Shown here in pieces: positions 11,299 to 22,231 of a stretch of 32,831 nt of DNA. Within the stretch, counting starts at the first letter, position 1, and each line of letters begins with the position of its first letter. Under the pieces are notes generated by a model, which had not been told where the DNA came from, did not search any database, and saw nothing but the letters and a program-made list of their open reading frames with translations. Source of the stretch: Dechloromonas denitrificans. Lineage in GTDB: Bacteria > Pseudomonadota > Gammaproteobacteria > Burkholderiales > Rhodocyclaceae. Made by a program: the position numbers and the translations under genes. Where the stretch lies: positions 102,556-135,386 of the forward strand of contig NZ_LODL01000035.1 in NCBI RefSeq assembly GCF_001551835.1, read 5' to 3'.

Positions 11299-12353
11299 TT
11301 CGCGCTCTCTGCACAGATATTCGCCACTTCTTCGGTGGCATCGGGCTTGGCCAGGCTGCGGGCGTTTTCGGCCATTTCCAGCAGTTGACCGCGGGAATAG
11401 TTGCGGATCAGCGCAATGGCGTCCGCCGTCAGTTCGTTTTGCGGCAGCAGGATGGCGCCACCGGCATCGACCAGGAACTTGGCATTGCCGGTCTGGTGGT
11501 CGTCCACCGCATGCGGGAAAGGCACCAGGATGCTGGCGACACCGGCCGCCGCCAGTTCGGCAACGGTCAGCGCGCCGGCCCGGCAGATCACCAGATCGGC
11601 CCATTCGTAGGCGCCGGCCATGTCCTCGATGAAGGAAACGCAGTGCGCCTGGACGCCAACCGCCGCGTAATTGGCCTTCAAGGCCTCGATATGCTTCTCG
11701 CCGGCCTGATGGACGATTTGCGGCTGCTGCTCGGCAGTCAGCAAGGCCATGCCTTGCGGCACCATTTCGTTCAGCACCTGCGCCCCCAGGCTGCCGCCGA
11801 TGACCAGCAGGCGCAAGGCGCCCGTCCGTTCGGCGTAGCGTTCGGCCGGCGGCGCCAGGGCGGCAATTTCCGGCCGCACCGGATTGCCGACCCAGACGCC
11901 CTTGTCCAGCACCTCCGGAAAACCGGTGAGGATCTGGTCGGCAACGCCGGCCAGCACACGGTTGGCCAGGCCTGCCACCGAATTCTGTTCATGGACGACC
12001 AGCGGCTTGCCGAGCAGCGAGGCCATCATGCCGCCCGGGAAAGTGATGTAGCCGCCCATGCCGAGCACGACTTCCGGTTGCACCTGGCGAATCGCCTTTT
12101 GGGCCTGCCAGAAGCCGCGCAACAGGTTGAACGGCAACAGCAGCTTGCGCAACAGGCCCTTGCCGCGCAAGGCGGCAAACTTCAGCTCGACCATCTCGAA
12201 ACCATGCTGCGGCACCAGGCGCGCTTCCATGCCTTCCGGATTACCCAGCCAGACGACGTGCCAGCCACGGTCGCGCATTTTCTCGGCAACGGCCAGCGCC
12301 GGGAAGATGTGACCACCGGTCCCGCCGGCCATGATCAGGATGGTTTTGCTCAT
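11295..12353 (-). CDS. murG: Undecaprenyldiphospho-muramoylpentapeptide beta-N-acetylglucosaminyltransferase MurG
   Basis: MurG transfers GlcNAc onto lipid I to form lipid II at the inner face of the cytoplasmic membrane. The protein is 352 residues. It begins [20 protein letters not shown], with the glycine-rich G-loop GGTGGH (10-15), and has the second G-loop [12 protein letters not shown] and the donor-binding [15 protein letters not shown] segment of the GT-B fold. The open frame continues upstream inside ftsW; the true ATG at 12353 overlaps the ftsW stop as ATGA. Coupled to murC downstream in the same way. Confidence 0.97.
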   Translation of the reverse strand: MSKTILIMAGGTGGHIFPALAVAEKMRDRGWHVVWLGNPEGMEARLVPQHGFEMVELKFAALRGKGLLRKLLLPFNLLRGFWQAQKAIRQVQPEVVLGMGGYITFPGGMMASLLGKPLVVHEQNSVAGLANRVLAGVADQILTGFPEVLDKGVWVGNPVRPEIAALAPPAERYAERTGALRLLVIGGSLGAQVLNEMVPQGMALLTAEQQPQIVHQAGEKHIEALKANYAAVGVQAHCVSFIEDMAGAYEWADLVICRAGALTVAELAAAGVASILVPFPHAVDDHQTGNAKFLVDAGGAILLPQNELTADAIALIRNYSRGQLLEMAENARSLAKPDATEEVANICAESAK

Positions 12354-13513
12354 AGTTTGCCTCCACGCATCAACTGGCGATTTTCCCAATCGACGCGAAG
12401 AAGAATGGCCAGCGCCACGCAGTTGGCGAGAATGCCGGAACCGCCGAAGCTCATCAGCGGCAAGGTCAGGCCCTTGGTTGGCAGCAAGCCCATATTGACG
12501 CCCATGTTGATGAAGGACTGCACGCCGAACCAGATGCCCATGCCCATGGCGACCAGGGCCGGGTAAAGGCGGTCGAGCTGAACGCACTGGCGGCCAATGG
12601 CGAAGGCGCGCTGCACGAGCAGTGCGAACAGCGCGATGATGGCCAGCACCCCGAAAAAGCCGAGTTCCTCGGCGATCACCGCAAGCAGGAAGTCGGTGTG
12701 CGCTTCCGGCAGATAGAACAGTTTTTCGACACTGGCGCCGAGACCGACGCCGAACAGTTCGCCGCGACCGAAAGCAATCAGCGAATGCGACAACTGGTAG
12801 CCGCGGCCGAAGGCATCGGCCCACGGGTCCATGAAGCCGAAGACGCGGTCGCGCCGGTAAGGCGAGACGATAATCATCACCGTAAAGGCGAGCAGCAGGC
12901 CGACGATCAGCATGGCGAACAGGCGTGCCTTGAGGCCGCCAAGGAAGAGGATGCCCATGGCGATCGAGATGATGACGACGAAGGCGCCGAAGTCCGGCTC
13001 CTTGAGCAGCAGCATGCCGACGATGGCCATGGCGCCGAACATCGGCAGGAAAGCCTGCTTCAGGTCGTGCATGACGTTGATCTTGCGCACGGTGTAGTCG
13101 GCGGCGTAGAGCACCGCGAACATCTTCATCAGCTCGGACGGCTGCAGGTTGGCGAAGCCGAGCGGCAGCCAGCGGCGGGCGCCATTGACGTCGCGGCCGA
13201 TACCGGGAATCAGCACGATGGCGAGCAGGACGACGCCGGCCATGAACAGGAAGGGCGCCGACTTCTGCCACAGCGCCAACGGCACCTGGAAAGCGACGGC
13301 CGCCGCGACCAGGCCGATGCACAAGAAAATGCCGTGGCGAACCAGGTAATAGGCCGGCTGGTGACCGGTGAAGCGACCGCCTTCGGCAATCGCGATCGAC
13401 GCCGAATAGACCATTACCATGCCGGCGAAGAGCAGGATCAGCACGCTCCACAGCAGCACGTAGTCGATCTCCGCCACTTGGCGGCGCGGGGCGTCGAGGG
13501 CACCGATCATCAT
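12350..13513 (-). CDS. ftsW: Septal peptidoglycan polymerase FtsW (SEDS family)
   Basis: FtsW polymerises lipid II into glycan strands at the septum, working with the transpeptidase FtsI. The 387-residue protein has about ten hydrophobic segments and SEDS-family motifs: [19 protein letters not shown], a periplasmic [17 protein letters not shown] stretch and [19 protein letters not shown]. Two ATGs stand in tandem at 13513 and 13510 inside the ATGATG that also contains the murD stop, so the start is uncertain by one codon. The gene overlaps murG by 4 nt at its end. Confidence 0.97.
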   Translation of the reverse strand: MMIGALDAPRRQVAEIDYVLLWSVLILLFAGMVMVYSASIAIAEGGRFTGHQPAYYLVRHGIFLCIGLVAAAVAFQVPLALWQKSAPFLFMAGVVLLAIVLIPGIGRDVNGARRWLPLGFANLQPSELMKMFAVLYAADYTVRKINVMHDLKQAFLPMFGAMAIVGMLLLKEPDFGAFVVIISIAMGILFLGGLKARLFAMLIVGLLLAFTVMIIVSPYRRDRVFGFMDPWADAFGRGYQLSHSLIAFGRGELFGVGLGASVEKLFYLPEAHTDFLLAVIAEELGFFGVLAIIALFALLVQRAFAIGRQCVQLDRLYPALVAMGMGIWFGVQSFINMGVNMGLLPTKGLTLPLMSFGGSGILANCVALAILLRVDWENRQLMRGGKL

Positions 13514-14862
13514 GATTGCAGCCCCTGCACCGCGTCGATGAAAGCCTGGGCGCGGTGGGCGTAGTTCTTGTACATGTCGAGACTGGCGCAGGCCGGCGAG
13601 AGCAGCACGCAGTCGCCTGCTTCGGCATGGGCGGCCAGCCAGCGCACCGCTGCTTCCATGTCGCCGAGCATGCGGGTCGGCACGCCGCTGCCTTCGAGGG
13701 CCATGCCGATCGCCGCCGCATCGCGGCCGATCAGGGCGATGGCGCGGCCATGCTTCTCCAGCGCCGGTTTGAGCGGCGAGAAATCCTGGCCCTTGCCGTC
13801 GCCGCCGAGCACGATGGCGACCTTGCGCCCCATGCCTTCGATGGCGGCCAGCGTCGCGCCAACATTGGTACCCTTCGAGTCATCGACGTAGAGCACGCCG
13901 CCGATCTCGGCCACTGTTTCGACGCGGTGCGGCAGGCCGGCGAAGGACGTCAGCGGCTCGACCAGGCGGCTCGCTTCAACACCGACCGCTTCACACAGCG
14001 CCAGCGCCGCCATGGCGTTGGCGGCATTGTGCAAACCGGCCAGTTTGAGGCGGTCCACCGCAACGATGGCTTGCTGGCCGCGGCAGATCATGCCGTCGGC
14101 CAGGCCGTAATCGACGCCGCGCGGCGCAGCGTTCAGACCGAACGTAATCATCTTGCGACCGCAGCGGCCGTTGGCCATCGACCAGTCGTCGTCGCGATTG
14201 AGGATCAGCGCGCCCTTGCCCTGGAAGACGCGCGCCTTGGCGCCGGCATAATTGGCCAGGCTGCCCTCGTAGCGGTCGAGATGATCTTCCGAGACGTTGA
14301 GCACGGTGGCCGCGGCAGCATTCAGGTGATGCGTCGTTTCGAGCTGGAAACTCGACAATTCGACGACCCAGACCTGCGGCAAAGCGCCGGCATCCTGCGC
14401 ATCCATCAGCGCGTCAAGGGCTGACGGCGAGATGTTGCCGCAGGCGATGGCCGACACGCCGGCACCGTTCAACAGGTGGGCGGTCAAGGCCGTGGTCGTC
14501 GTCTTGCCGTTGCTGCCGGTAATGGCGACGATCTGCGAGGCCGGCACCTGCTCGCGGACGCCGGCCGCGAACAGTTCGATTTCCGAGATCACCGGCACGT
14601 TGACCGCAGCAATCTGCGGCGTCGCCTTCGGCACGCCCGGCGACAGGGCGACACAATCGACCCCGGCAAAAGTGGCGGCGACAAGCGGCCCGGTGATCAC
14701 TTCGGCTTCCGGAGCGACACCCGCCAGCGCTTCAAGATTCGGCGGGTTGTCGCGCGAATCGGCGACGCGGATGCGGGCACCCTGGCGATGTAGCCATTTG
14801 GCCATCGCCAGTCCGGACTCACCGAGTCCGACGACCACAACGCGTTTGCCCCGAAGTTCCAT
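13510..14862 (-). CDS. murD: UDP-N-acetylmuramoylalanine--D-glutamate ligase MurD
   Basis: MurD adds D-glutamate to UDP-MurNAc-L-Ala in the cytoplasm. The protein is 450 residues, the usual size. It shows the N-terminal UDP-binding fold ([17 protein letters not shown]) and the ATP P-loop GSNGKTTTT (116-124). The ATG at 14862 directly follows the mraY TAA (TAAATG, no spacer). The stop overlaps the ftsW start. Confidence 0.97.
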   Translation of the reverse strand: MELRGKRVVVVGLGESGLAMAKWLHRQGARIRVADSRDNPPNLEALAGVAPEAEVITGPLVAATFAGVDCVALSPGVPKATPQIAAVNVPVISEIELFAAGVREQVPASQIVAITGSNGKTTTTALTAHLLNGAGVSAIACGNISPSALDALMDAQDAGALPQVWVVELSSFQLETTHHLNAAAATVLNVSEDHLDRYEGSLANYAGAKARVFQGKGALILNRDDDWSMANGRCGRKMITFGLNAAPRGVDYGLADGMICRGQQAIVAVDRLKLAGLHNAANAMAALALCEAVGVEASRLVEPLTSFAGLPHRVETVAEIGGVLYVDDSKGTNVGATLAAIEGMGRKVAIVLGGDGKGQDFSPLKPALEKHGRAIALIGRDAAAIGMALEGSGVPTRMLGDMEAAVRWLAAHAEAGDCVLLSPACASLDMYKNYAHRAQAFIDAVQGLQS

Positions 14863-15966
14863 TTAGCGCAGCTTCAACGAAGAGAGACCGATCAGCACCA
14901 GCATGATGGTGATGATCCAGAAGCGAACGACGACCTGCGTTTCCTTCCAGCCGGTCTGTTCGAAATGGTGATGCAACGGCGCCATGCGCAGGATGCGCCG
15001 GCCTTCGCCAAATTTTTTCTTGGTGTATTTGAAGTAGCTGACCTGCAGCATCACCGACAGGGTTTCGACGACGAAGACGCCGCCCATGATCAGCAGCACG
15101 ATTTCCTGGCGCAGGATGACGGCGACGGTGCCGAGTGCGGCGCCCAGCGCCAGCGCGCCGACATCGCCCATGAAGACTTCGGCCGGATAGGCGTTGAACC
15201 ACAGGAAACCGAGCCCGGCCCCGGCGATGGCGCCGAGCAGGATGCACAGTTCGCCGGCGCCCGGCACGTAGGGAATCAGCAGATATTTGGCGTACACCGC
15301 ATGACCGGTGACGTAGGCGATCAGCGCAAAGGCGGCGGCGATCATCACGGTCGGCATGATGGCTAGGCCATCCAGGCCGTCGGTCAGGTTCACCGCATTG
15401 CTGGTGCCGACGATGACGAAATAGGTCAGTGTGATGAAGCCGATGATGCCGAGCGGATAGCTGACCGTCTTGATGAACGGAATGATCAGTTCGGTCTGCG
15501 CCGGAGACTTGGTCGAATAGGCGAGGAACAGCGCGGCGCCGAGGCCGAGCACCGACTGCCAGAAATACTTCCACTTGGCAGCGAGGCCTTTCGGGTCACG
15601 GTAAACAACCTTCTTCCAGTCGTCGTACCAGCCGACGATGCCGTAGCCGAGCGTGACGACCAGCACGGTCCACACATACTTATTGGTCAGGTCGCCCCAC
15701 AACAGCGTCGTGACGCCGATGGCGATCAGGATCAGCACGCCGCCCATGGTCGGGGTTCCCGATTTGACGAGGTGGGTCTGCGGACCGTCATTGCGTACCG
15801 CCTGGCCGATCTTCTTCGCCGCCAGCCAGCGGATGACGCGCGGCCCGGCGGCTAGCGACAGCAGCAGCGCGGTCATCGCGGCAAGCACGGCGCGCAGCGT
15901 GATGTAGTTGAAGACGTTGAAGAAGCGCACGTCCTGGGCGAGCCATTGGGCAAGAGCCAGCAGCAT
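14863..15966 (-). CDS. mraY: Phospho-N-acetylmuramoyl-pentapeptide-transferase MraY
   Basis: MraY moves phospho-MurNAc-pentapeptide onto undecaprenyl phosphate to make lipid I, the first membrane step. The 367-residue protein has about ten transmembrane segments. Catalytic and magnesium-binding features are present: Asp115-Asp116 (GWYDDWKK), [10 protein letters not shown] with Asp196 and Asp199, Asp268 (FMGDVG), and the cytoplasmic HHH triplet at 332-334 (APLHHHFE). The ATG overlaps the murF stop by one base (TGATG). Confidence 0.98.
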   Translation of the reverse strand: MLLALAQWLAQDVRFFNVFNYITLRAVLAAMTALLLSLAAGPRVIRWLAAKKIGQAVRNDGPQTHLVKSGTPTMGGVLILIAIGVTTLLWGDLTNKYVWTVLVVTLGYGIVGWYDDWKKVVYRDPKGLAAKWKYFWQSVLGLGAALFLAYSTKSPAQTELIIPFIKTVSYPLGIIGFITLTYFVIVGTSNAVNLTDGLDGLAIMPTVMIAAAFALIAYVTGHAVYAKYLLIPYVPGAGELCILLGAIAGAGLGFLWFNAYPAEVFMGDVGALALGAALGTVAVILRQEIVLLIMGGVFVVETLSVMLQVSYFKYTKKKFGEGRRILRMAPLHHHFEQTGWKETQVVVRFWIITIMLVLIGLSSLKLR

Positions 15967-17336
15967 CAGTTGTTCTCCTCGGGAGTGGCTGGCGCGGCGA
16001 GGGCATCGGCCACCCGTTCCATTTTCATGAAGCGCGAGCCTTTGATCAGGACGGTGGTTTCCGGCCCCAATTCCTTGTCGACCGCAGCAATCAGCTTTTC
16101 GACATTGCAGTAGTGCTTGGCGCCTTCGCCGAAGTTGCGCACCGCCTGCTGCGCGGCATCGCCCAGCGCATAGAGGCGGTCGACGCCCTGGCTCTTGGCG
16201 TAACCGCCGATTTCGTCGTGGTACTGGCCGCTGGCCTCGCCGATTTCGCCCATGTCGCCCAGGACCAGCAGCTTGTGGCCGATGGTCGAGGCCAGCACGT
16301 CGATGCCGGCCCGCACCGAATCCGGGTTAGCGTTGTATGTATCGTCGAGAATCTCGGCGCCCTTGCGGCCGGCCCGCCGCTGCAAACGCCCCTTGACGCC
16401 GGAAAAGGCTTCCAGGCCGGCCTGCACGGCCGCCATCGGGACGCCCGCCGTCAGGCAGGCCGCCGCTGCGGCCACCGCATTGCGCGCATTGTGGCGCCCG
16501 GGAATGCGCAGGCGAATCAGCGCTTCCCCTTCCGGCGCGTTCAGTTCAAGTTCGGTTTCCAGACCATGCTGGCGCACCTTGCCGTGCACATCGGCGACAT
16601 GATCGATGGCGAAGGTGCGCACCGTGTGCAAACCGGCCATGCCGCGCCAGCGCTCGGCGTAGCAGTCGTCGGCATTGATCACGGCAACACCGCCCGCGGG
16701 CAGGCCGGCGAAGATGCTGCCCTTCTCGCGCGCCACTTCGTCCATGTCGCCCATGCCTTCGAGGTGGGCCCGCTGGGCATTGGTCACCAGCGCCACGCTC
16801 GGTGCGCCAATCGGCGCCAGATAGGCGATTTCGCCGGGATGGTTCATACCCAGCTCGATGACGGCGGCGCGATGCGTCGCGTTCAGGCCAAGCAAGGTCA
16901 ACGGCAGACCGATGTCGTTATTGAAATTGCCGCGCGTCGCCAGCACGTTGCCACCGAACTCAGCCTGCAGGATGGCGGCGATCATTTCCTTGGTCGTCGT
17001 CTTGCCGTTGGAGCCGGTCACCGCGATCACCGGCAAGGCGAAGCTGGCGCGCCAGGCTGCGGCCAGGGCACCAAGGGCGAGGCGGGTATCGGCGACGACC
17101 ACGGCCGAGACGCCAGCCGGCAGCTTGTCGGCGTCATCAACCAGGAAAGCGGCCGCGCCGCTGGCCGCGGCTTGGGCGAGAAAGTCATGGGCATCGAAGC
17201 GTTCACCGCGCAAGGCAACGAACAACTGGCCGGTGCCAATCGCCCGGGTATCGGTGGAAACGCCAGTCAGGGCGAGGTCGGCGCCAAGCAGGCGGCCACC
17301 GACGGCATGTGCAACTTGTGAGAGCAGCCAGTTCAT
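15966..17336 (-). CDS. murF: UDP-N-acetylmuramoyl-tripeptide--D-alanyl-D-alanine ligase MurF
   Basis: MurF adds the D-Ala-D-Ala made by Ddl to complete the UDP-MurNAc-pentapeptide. The protein is 456 residues with the MurF N-terminal domain ([20 protein letters not shown]) and the P-loop [12 protein letters not shown] (107-118). The ATG overlaps the murE stop as ATGA, and the TGA overlaps the mraY ATG by one base. Confidence 0.97.
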   Translation of the reverse strand: MNWLLSQVAHAVGGRLLGADLALTGVSTDTRAIGTGQLFVALRGERFDAHDFLAQAAASGAAAFLVDDADKLPAGVSAVVVADTRLALGALAAAWRASFALPVIAVTGSNGKTTTKEMIAAILQAEFGGNVLATRGNFNNDIGLPLTLLGLNATHRAAVIELGMNHPGEIAYLAPIGAPSVALVTNAQRAHLEGMGDMDEVAREKGSIFAGLPAGGVAVINADDCYAERWRGMAGLHTVRTFAIDHVADVHGKVRQHGLETELELNAPEGEALIRLRIPGRHNARNAVAAAAACLTAGVPMAAVQAGLEAFSGVKGRLQRRAGRKGAEILDDTYNANPDSVRAGIDVLASTIGHKLLVLGDMGEIGEASGQYHDEIGGYAKSQGVDRLYALGDAAQQAVRNFGEGAKHYCNVEKLIAAVDKELGPETTVLIKGSRFMKMERVADALAAPATPEENN

Positions 17337-18817
17337 ACGGCAGACCCCTCCTTGGATTCGGTGCGACGGAGCGCCAGCGCAGCCTGCGCCTGCTCGACAT
17401 CGGAAAACGGGTAACGGACGCCGGCGATTTCCTGGTAAGGCTCGTGGCCCTTGCCGGCGAGCAGGATGACATCGCGCGCATCGGCCTCCAGCACCGCCCG
17501 CCGAATGGCGGCGGCGCGGTCGGCTTCAACTTCGGCATGGGTCATGCCGGCCAAAATATCTTCAATGATCGCCTGCGGCGCTTCGCTGCGCGGGTTGTCG
17601 CTGGTGACCAGCACGCGGTCGGCCTGGGCGGCGGCCAGGGCGCCCATTTGCGGCCGCTTGCCCTTGTCGCGGTCGCCGCCGCAGCCGAAGACAACGCACA
17701 GGCGACCGCCGCGCGGCGTCGCCACGTCGCGCAGTGCCGTCAGCGCATTGGCCAGCGCATCCGGCGTATGGGCGTAGTCGACGACGACCAGCGGTTCGCC
17801 GTTGCCGCCCACCCGCTCCATGCGGCCCGGCGGCGGGGTCAGTTCGGACAGGCGGCGCGCCACCTCGGCGGCCGGCAGTCCGGTGTCGTGCAGCACGGCG
17901 GCCACCGCCAGCAGGTTATGAATGTTGTAACGACCGACCAGGCCGGTATCGACGGTGGCCCGGCCATTCGGCACGACCAGTTCGAAACGCTGACCGAAGG
18001 GGGTATCGACCAGTTGCTCGGCGCGGACCAGGGCCGGGAAATCGCGCTTCGGCTCGCCGATGGCGTAGCCCAGCACGCGCAGCGCGGTGGTTTCGCGGAT
18101 CAGCTTCTGGCCCAGTTCGTCGTCGAGATTGATGATCGCGGTGCGCAGGCGCGGCCAGGCGAACAGCTTTTCCTTGGCTGCGGCATAGGCTTCCATCGTC
18201 AGGTGGTAATCGAGATGGTCGCGCGTGAAGTTGGTGAACACGGCAACATCGACCCGCGCCCCGTTCATCCGCCCTTCCTCGATGCCGATCGAACTGGCTT
18301 CGAGGGCGCAGGCGGCGGCGCGCTCGCGACGGAACTGGGCGAGATAGCGCATCAGGGTCGTCGCTTCCGGCGTCGTGAAGCCGGTCTCGACCAGCGCATC
18401 CGGAAAACCGGCACCCAGGGTGCCGATGATGGCACAGGGCTTCGGGTAGGCCTTGGCCAAGCACTGGCTGATTGTCGTCTTGCCGTTGGTGCCGGTAATC
18501 GCGATCAGCGACAGGCCTTCGCTTGGATGACCGTAGACGGCATGTGCCAGCGGCCCGGCCAGCGGGCGCAGAGTGCCCACCGGCAGGTTTGCTACGGTCA
18601 ACGCCGCATTCCAGGCGAAATCGCCGCCCGGCTGCCAGAGCACGGCAATGGCGCCGCGTCGGAGCGCATCGGCGATATAGAGGCGGCCATCGGCCAGATC
18701 GCCCGGATAGGCCAGGAAGAGATCGCCCGGCTGGACCTGGCGGCTGTCGTCGGCGACACCGGCCGGCACGATACCCATTGCTTCCAGACGGTCGAGGAGT
18801 TCGCGCGGCGTGCTCAC
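17333..18817 (-). CDS. murE: UDP-N-acetylmuramoyl-L-alanyl-D-glutamate--meso-diaminopimelate ligase MurE (GTG start)
   Basis: MurE adds the third stem residue. The 494-residue protein carries the P-loop TGTNGKTTISQ (108-118) and the DNPR motif (407-410), which in the family marks specificity for meso-diaminopimelate rather than lysine, as expected in a Gram-negative. The start codon is GTG, not ATG: it overlaps the ftsI TGA as GTGA, and the encoded STPRELLDRLEAMG leads directly into the conserved VADDSRQVQPGDLFLA region. The end overlaps murF as ATGA. Confidence 0.96.
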   Translation of the reverse strand: MSTPRELLDRLEAMGIVPAGVADDSRQVQPGDLFLAYPGDLADGRLYIADALRRGAIAVLWQPGGDFAWNAALTVANLPVGTLRPLAGPLAHAVYGHPSEGLSLIAITGTNGKTTISQCLAKAYPKPCAIIGTLGAGFPDALVETGFTTPEATTLMRYLAQFRRERAAACALEASSIGIEEGRMNGARVDVAVFTNFTRDHLDYHLTMEAYAAAKEKLFAWPRLRTAIINLDDELGQKLIRETTALRVLGYAIGEPKRDFPALVRAEQLVDTPFGQRFELVVPNGRATVDTGLVGRYNIHNLLAVAAVLHDTGLPAAEVARRLSELTPPPGRMERVGGNGEPLVVVDYAHTPDALANALTALRDVATPRGGRLCVVFGCGGDRDKGKRPQMGALAAAQADRVLVTSDNPRSEAPQAIIEDILAGMTHAEVEADRAAAIRRAVLEADARDVILLAGKGHEPYQEIAGVRYPFSDVEQAQAALALRRTESKEGSAV

Positions 18818-20562
18818 AGGCGCCCCTTTCCGGCTTCGGCTTCCGCCACCTGGAGCGCGCCATCCGGCGGTACGCCCAGCGTTCGCAGGGCGCCGCCCAT
18901 GATCTGCGAGAAGGCCGGACCGGCCACGTCCCCACCGTAGTGCGCACCGCCGGTCGGCTCGTCGATCATCACGGCGACCACCAGACGCGGCTCGCTGATC
19001 GGCGCCAGGCCGACAAACGATGCAATGTACTTGCGGGCGTAGACGCCGCCCTCGATCTTGTAGGCCGTACCGGTCTTGCCACCGACCCGGTAGCCGGGGA
19101 CGCGCGCCTTCGGGGCGGTGCCGCCGGGCTGCACGGCCATTTCAAGCATGGCGCGCACTTCGCGCATGGTTTGCGGCGAGAAGACGCGGGTACCGCGCAC
19201 CGGGCCATCGTCGACCTTGGTCAACGACAGCGGCATCAGTTCGCCGTCGCGGGCAAACACGGTATAGGCCCGGGCCAACTGGACCAGGCTGACTGCAATG
19301 CCGTGGCCGTAGGACATCGTCGCCTGTTCGATCGGCCGCCAGTTCTTCCAAGGCCGCAGGCGACCATTGACCTCCCCCGGAAAACCGAGGTTGGGTGCCT
19401 GGCCGAAACCGATGCTGTCGAACATTTCCCACATTTCCTTCGGCGGGAAGCCGAGGGCAATCTTTGCCGTCCCGACGTTCGATGACTTCTGGATCACTTC
19501 GGCCACGGTCAGGGCGCCATGCGGGTGCGCATCGGAGATCGTCGCCGAGCCGATGGTCAGACGCCCCGGGGCGCAGTTGATCACCGTATCGAAGCGGACC
19601 TTGCCCCGTTCCAGCGCCAGCGCCGCCGTAAACGGCTTCATCACCGAACCCGGCTCGAAGGTATCGGTGATGGCACGATTGCGGAGTTGGGCGCCGGAAA
19701 GGTGTTGCCGGTTATTCGGGTTGTAGGTCGGCCAATTGGCCAGCGCGAGAATCTCGCCGGTCCGGGCATCGATGACGATGGCCCCCCCGGCTTTGGCATT
19801 ATTGGTATCGACCGCCGCCTTCAAATGGCTGTAGGCGAGATACTGGATTTTTGAATCGAGCGCCAGGCGGACATCCTTGCCATCCTGCGGCGGCTTGGTC
19901 GCCCCGACATCCTCAACGATGCTGCCGCGCCGGTCGCGGATCACCGTCCGGCTGCCGGCATGACCGAGCAAACTTTGCTGGAAGGCCAGTTCGACACCCT
20001 CCAGGCCCTTGTCGTCAACGCCGGTGAAGCCGACGATGTGGGCGGTCATGTCGCCAGTCGGGTAATAGCGGCGATATTCCTTTTCCTGATGAACGCCGGG
20101 CAGCTTCAGCGCCGCGATGCGGTCGGCCGTTTCCGGGGCCACCTGACGCTTGACGAAAACGAAGGTCTTCTCGGAAGCGATCTTGCCGTCCAACTCGCGC
20201 ACGCTCATGTCGAGCAGGCCGGCCAGTTGCTGTTTCTGCGGCGCCGCCATGGTCCGCGCATCGCCAGGAATCGCCCAGATCGACTTCATCGGCGTCGACA
20301 CGGCCAGCATGTCGCCGTTGCGGTCGGTAATCTTGCCGCGCGAGGCGGAAACCTCGATATCGCGGCGATAGCGCGAATCGCCCTTTTCCTGCAGGAAATC
20401 GTTGTTGATCACCTGTAGATAGAAGCCGCGGGCGACCAGCGCCAGAAAGGCACCCATCAACAGCAGGCCGACCATGCGCGAACGCCAGCCCTGCAGCGCC
20501 AGTTGCAGCACCGGGCTTTCGGTAAAGCGATGACCCCGTTGCGGGCGGCGGCGGACGACCAT
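18814..20562 (-). CDS. ftsI: Septal peptidoglycan D,D-transpeptidase FtsI (penicillin-binding protein 3)
   Basis: FtsI cross-links new septal peptidoglycan in the periplasm together with FtsW. The 582-residue class B PBP has a short basic cytoplasmic tail, one transmembrane helix (about 30-47), a pedestal domain starting near SRGKITDRNGDMLAVS, and a transpeptidase domain with all three active-site motifs: SxxK (Ser306-Lys309, EPGSVMKPF), SxN (Ser360-Asn362) and KTG (496-498). The ATG overlaps the ftsL stop by one base (TGATG); the TGA overlaps the murE GTG. Confidence 0.97.
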   Translation of the reverse strand: MVVRRRPQRGHRFTESPVLQLALQGWRSRMVGLLLMGAFLALVARGFYLQVINNDFLQEKGDSRYRRDIEVSASRGKITDRNGDMLAVSTPMKSIWAIPGDARTMAAPQKQQLAGLLDMSVRELDGKIASEKTFVFVKRQVAPETADRIAALKLPGVHQEKEYRRYYPTGDMTAHIVGFTGVDDKGLEGVELAFQQSLLGHAGSRTVIRDRRGSIVEDVGATKPPQDGKDVRLALDSKIQYLAYSHLKAAVDTNNAKAGGAIVIDARTGEILALANWPTYNPNNRQHLSGAQLRNRAITDTFEPGSVMKPFTAALALERGKVRFDTVINCAPGRLTIGSATISDAHPHGALTVAEVIQKSSNVGTAKIALGFPPKEMWEMFDSIGFGQAPNLGFPGEVNGRLRPWKNWRPIEQATMSYGHGIAVSLVQLARAYTVFARDGELMPLSLTKVDDGPVRGTRVFSPQTMREVRAMLEMAVQPGGTAPKARVPGYRVGGKTGTAYKIEGGVYARKYIASFVGLAPISEPRLVVAVMIDEPTGGAHYGGDVAGPAFSQIMGGALRTLGVPPDGALQVAEAEAGKGRL

Positions 20563-20840
20563 CAGCGCCCCGCTTTCTTGACGGCCGGCGGCACGACACG
20601 ACCGATGGCATCCGGCGTCACCATATGCAAGCGGTCACGGGCAATTTTTTCGACCCGCGGATGGGTTGCCCAGGTCGACAGTTCAAGTTGCAACTGGCCG
20701 TACTCGACATCCAGTTGCCTGGCCCGCTCCTGCTCTCCCTCCAGATCCTGAAAGAGCTTGCGCGCCCGGTGCTGGGAGGTGACCACACCCAGCGCGCAAA
20801 CCACCACGATCAAGAGAAGGAACATGTTGAAACGGACCAT
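20562..20840 (-). CDS. ftsL: Cell division protein FtsL
   Basis: FtsL is a small bitopic divisome protein that forms a complex with FtsQ and FtsB and activates FtsWI. The 92 residues show a transmembrane helix (about 5-22), then a coiled-coil region (about 25-60, QHRARKLFQDLEGEQERARQ) and the conserved end segment HPRVEKIARDRLHMVTP. It lies between rsmH and ftsI, the standard position; it overlaps both by one base. Confidence 0.95.
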   Translation of the reverse strand: MVRFNMFLLLIVVVCALGVVTSQHRARKLFQDLEGEQERARQLDVEYGQLQLELSTWATHPRVEKIARDRLHMVTPDAIGRVVPPAVKKAGR

Positions 20841-21766
20841 TACAGTTTTTCCGCAACCCGCATCACGGCACTCCGTGCCCGCGGATTAGCCGCCACTTCA
20901 GCCGCCGACGGCTTGAACGGCTTGCCAAGCAGACGCAGTTTCGGCTTCGGCAATTGGTCGGCGCGTAACGGCAAGCCCTTCGGCAAGTCATCGGCGGTCG
21001 ACTGCGCCCGCATGAAAGTTTTGACGATACGGTCTTCCAGCGAATGAAAGGAGATCACAACCAGTCGGCCACCCGGCTTCAACAGCTCGAGCGCCTGCGG
21101 CAGGGCTACCTCCAGCTGGCGGAGCTCTTGATTGATATGAATCCGTAGAGCTTGAAAGCTGCGCGTCGCCGGGTCCTGCCCTGGCTCACGGGTGCGCACG
21201 GCCTCGCGTACGATGGCCGCGAACTGACCTGTTGTGACAATAGGTTGTTCGAGCCGAGCAGCCACAACCTTCTTTGCAATCTGGAAAGCAAACCGTTCTT
21301 CGCCATAGTTTCTAATAACCTCCGTGATATCCCTTATTTCGGCCCGCGCCAGCCACTCGGCGGCCGTCTCGCCCTGCGTCGTATCCATCCGCATATCGAG
21401 CGGCGCGTCGTAGCGAAAGCTGAAGCCGCGCTCCCCGTCGTCGATCTGCGGCGACGACACCCCCACATCAAAAAGAATTCCGTCAACGTCCCGCACCCCG
21501 GCCTCGGCCGCGGCCTCGCCGATTTCGCCAAAGGCACGATGGACCAGTTGAAAACGGGAATCATCAATTGCCGCCCCCGCCGCAATGGCATAAGGGTCGC
21601 GGTCAACGGCCACCAGACGGCCTTTTTCACCAAGTGCCGCGAGAATGCGACGACTGTGGCCGCCACGCCCGAAGGTGGCGTCCATATAAACGCCGTCCGT
21701 TTTTACCGCCAGGGATTCAACCGCCTCTTCGAGCAGCACCGTGACGTGGGTGCTACCCGCGGTCAC
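20840..21766 (-). CDS. rsmH: 16S rRNA (cytosine(1402)-N(4))-methyltransferase RsmH (GTG start)
   Basis: RsmH (MraW) methylates N4 of C1402 in 16S rRNA. The 308-residue protein has the SAM-binding motif [14 protein letters not shown] (29-42), the [11 protein letters not shown] segment and the C-terminal [25 protein letters not shown] signature. The start is GTG (21766), overlapping the mraZ TGA as GTGA, and leads into [15 protein letters not shown] as in the family. A segment of about 110-200 bp around 21130-21335 uses codons that are rare elsewhere in the cluster (ATA, AGG, AGA, CTA, many NNT/NNA) although the protein is intact. Confidence 0.96.
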   Translation of the reverse strand: MTAGSTHVTVLLEEAVESLAVKTDGVYMDATFGRGGHSRRILAALGEKGRLVAVDRDPYAIAAGAAIDDSRFQLVHRAFGEIGEAAAEAGVRDVDGILFDVGVSSPQIDDGERGFSFRYDAPLDMRMDTTQGETAAEWLARAEIRDITEVIRNYGEERFAFQIAKKVVAARLEQPIVTTGQFAAIVREAVRTREPGQDPATRSFQALRIHINQELRQLEVALPQALELLKPGGRLVVISFHSLEDRIVKTFMRAQSTADDLPKGLPLRADQLPKPKLRLLGKPFKPSAAEVAANPRARSAVMRVAEKL

Positions 21767-22209
21767 AGCACCAGATCCCCGAAGCCCGGCGGCAGATCGC
21801 CGGAAAGCGCCTCCGCAGCCAGATCGTTCTGCTCCTTCCAGCCAGCCTCACTCCAGATTTCAAAGTGACTGCCCATGCCGACCAGATAGACGGTTTTGCC
21901 GAGGTTGGCGTAGTCGCGCAATTCGTTGGCGACCAGAATGCGGCCGGCCGAATCGAGCTCTTCGGTCCGGGCATTACCGACCAGTACACGCTTGATCGAG
22001 GCCGCCCGCGGATCGAGGCTGGAAGCTTTGAGAATTTGATCGCGGATCGGCTGCCAGGCCGGCGACGGGTAAAGCAGCAGGCAACGGTGCGGGTGCGCGG
22101 TCAGGACGAGCGAACCCTCGGCGGCCGCAAGCAGGGGCTCGCGGTGCCTTGCCGGTATGGCAAGCCGCCCCTTCGCGTCCAGACTGAGTGCTGCAGCCCC
22201 TTCAAACAT
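21763..22209 (-). CDS. mraZ: Transcriptional regulator MraZ
   Basis: MraZ is an AbrB-fold DNA-binding protein that, in other bacteria, represses its own dcw operon by binding GTGGG-type repeats upstream of itself. The 148-residue protein has the two expected half-domains, each with a DxxxR motif: DAKGR (11-15) and DSAGR (86-90). The start at 22209 gives [19 protein letters not shown], aligning with the E. coli N-terminus; the frame runs 9 codons further but through the GTGGG repeats and the SD-like GGGGAG. It is the first gene of the cluster and is coupled to rsmH by a GTGA overlap. Confidence 0.97.
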   Translation of the reverse strand: MFEGAAALSLDAKGRLAIPARHREPLLAAAEGSLVLTAHPHRCLLLYPSPAWQPIRDQILKASSLDPRAASIKRVLVGNARTEELDSAGRILVANELRDYANLGKTVYLVGMGSHFEIWSEAGWKEQNDLAAEALSGDLPPGFGDLVL

Positions 22210-22231
22210 TACCCGTCTCGCTCCCCGTTTA

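Noticed and set aside
9907..11604. 565-codon frame giving MurC a 102-residue N-terminal extension
   Set aside because: The extension is murG read out of frame; the family start [15 protein letters not shown] lies at 11298.
11295..13721. 808-codon open frame that would fuse an N-terminal extension to MurG
   Set aside because: The upstream part reads through ftsW and the end of murD in the wrong frame. The MurG family start [15 protein letters not shown] is at 12353 with an ATGA overlap.
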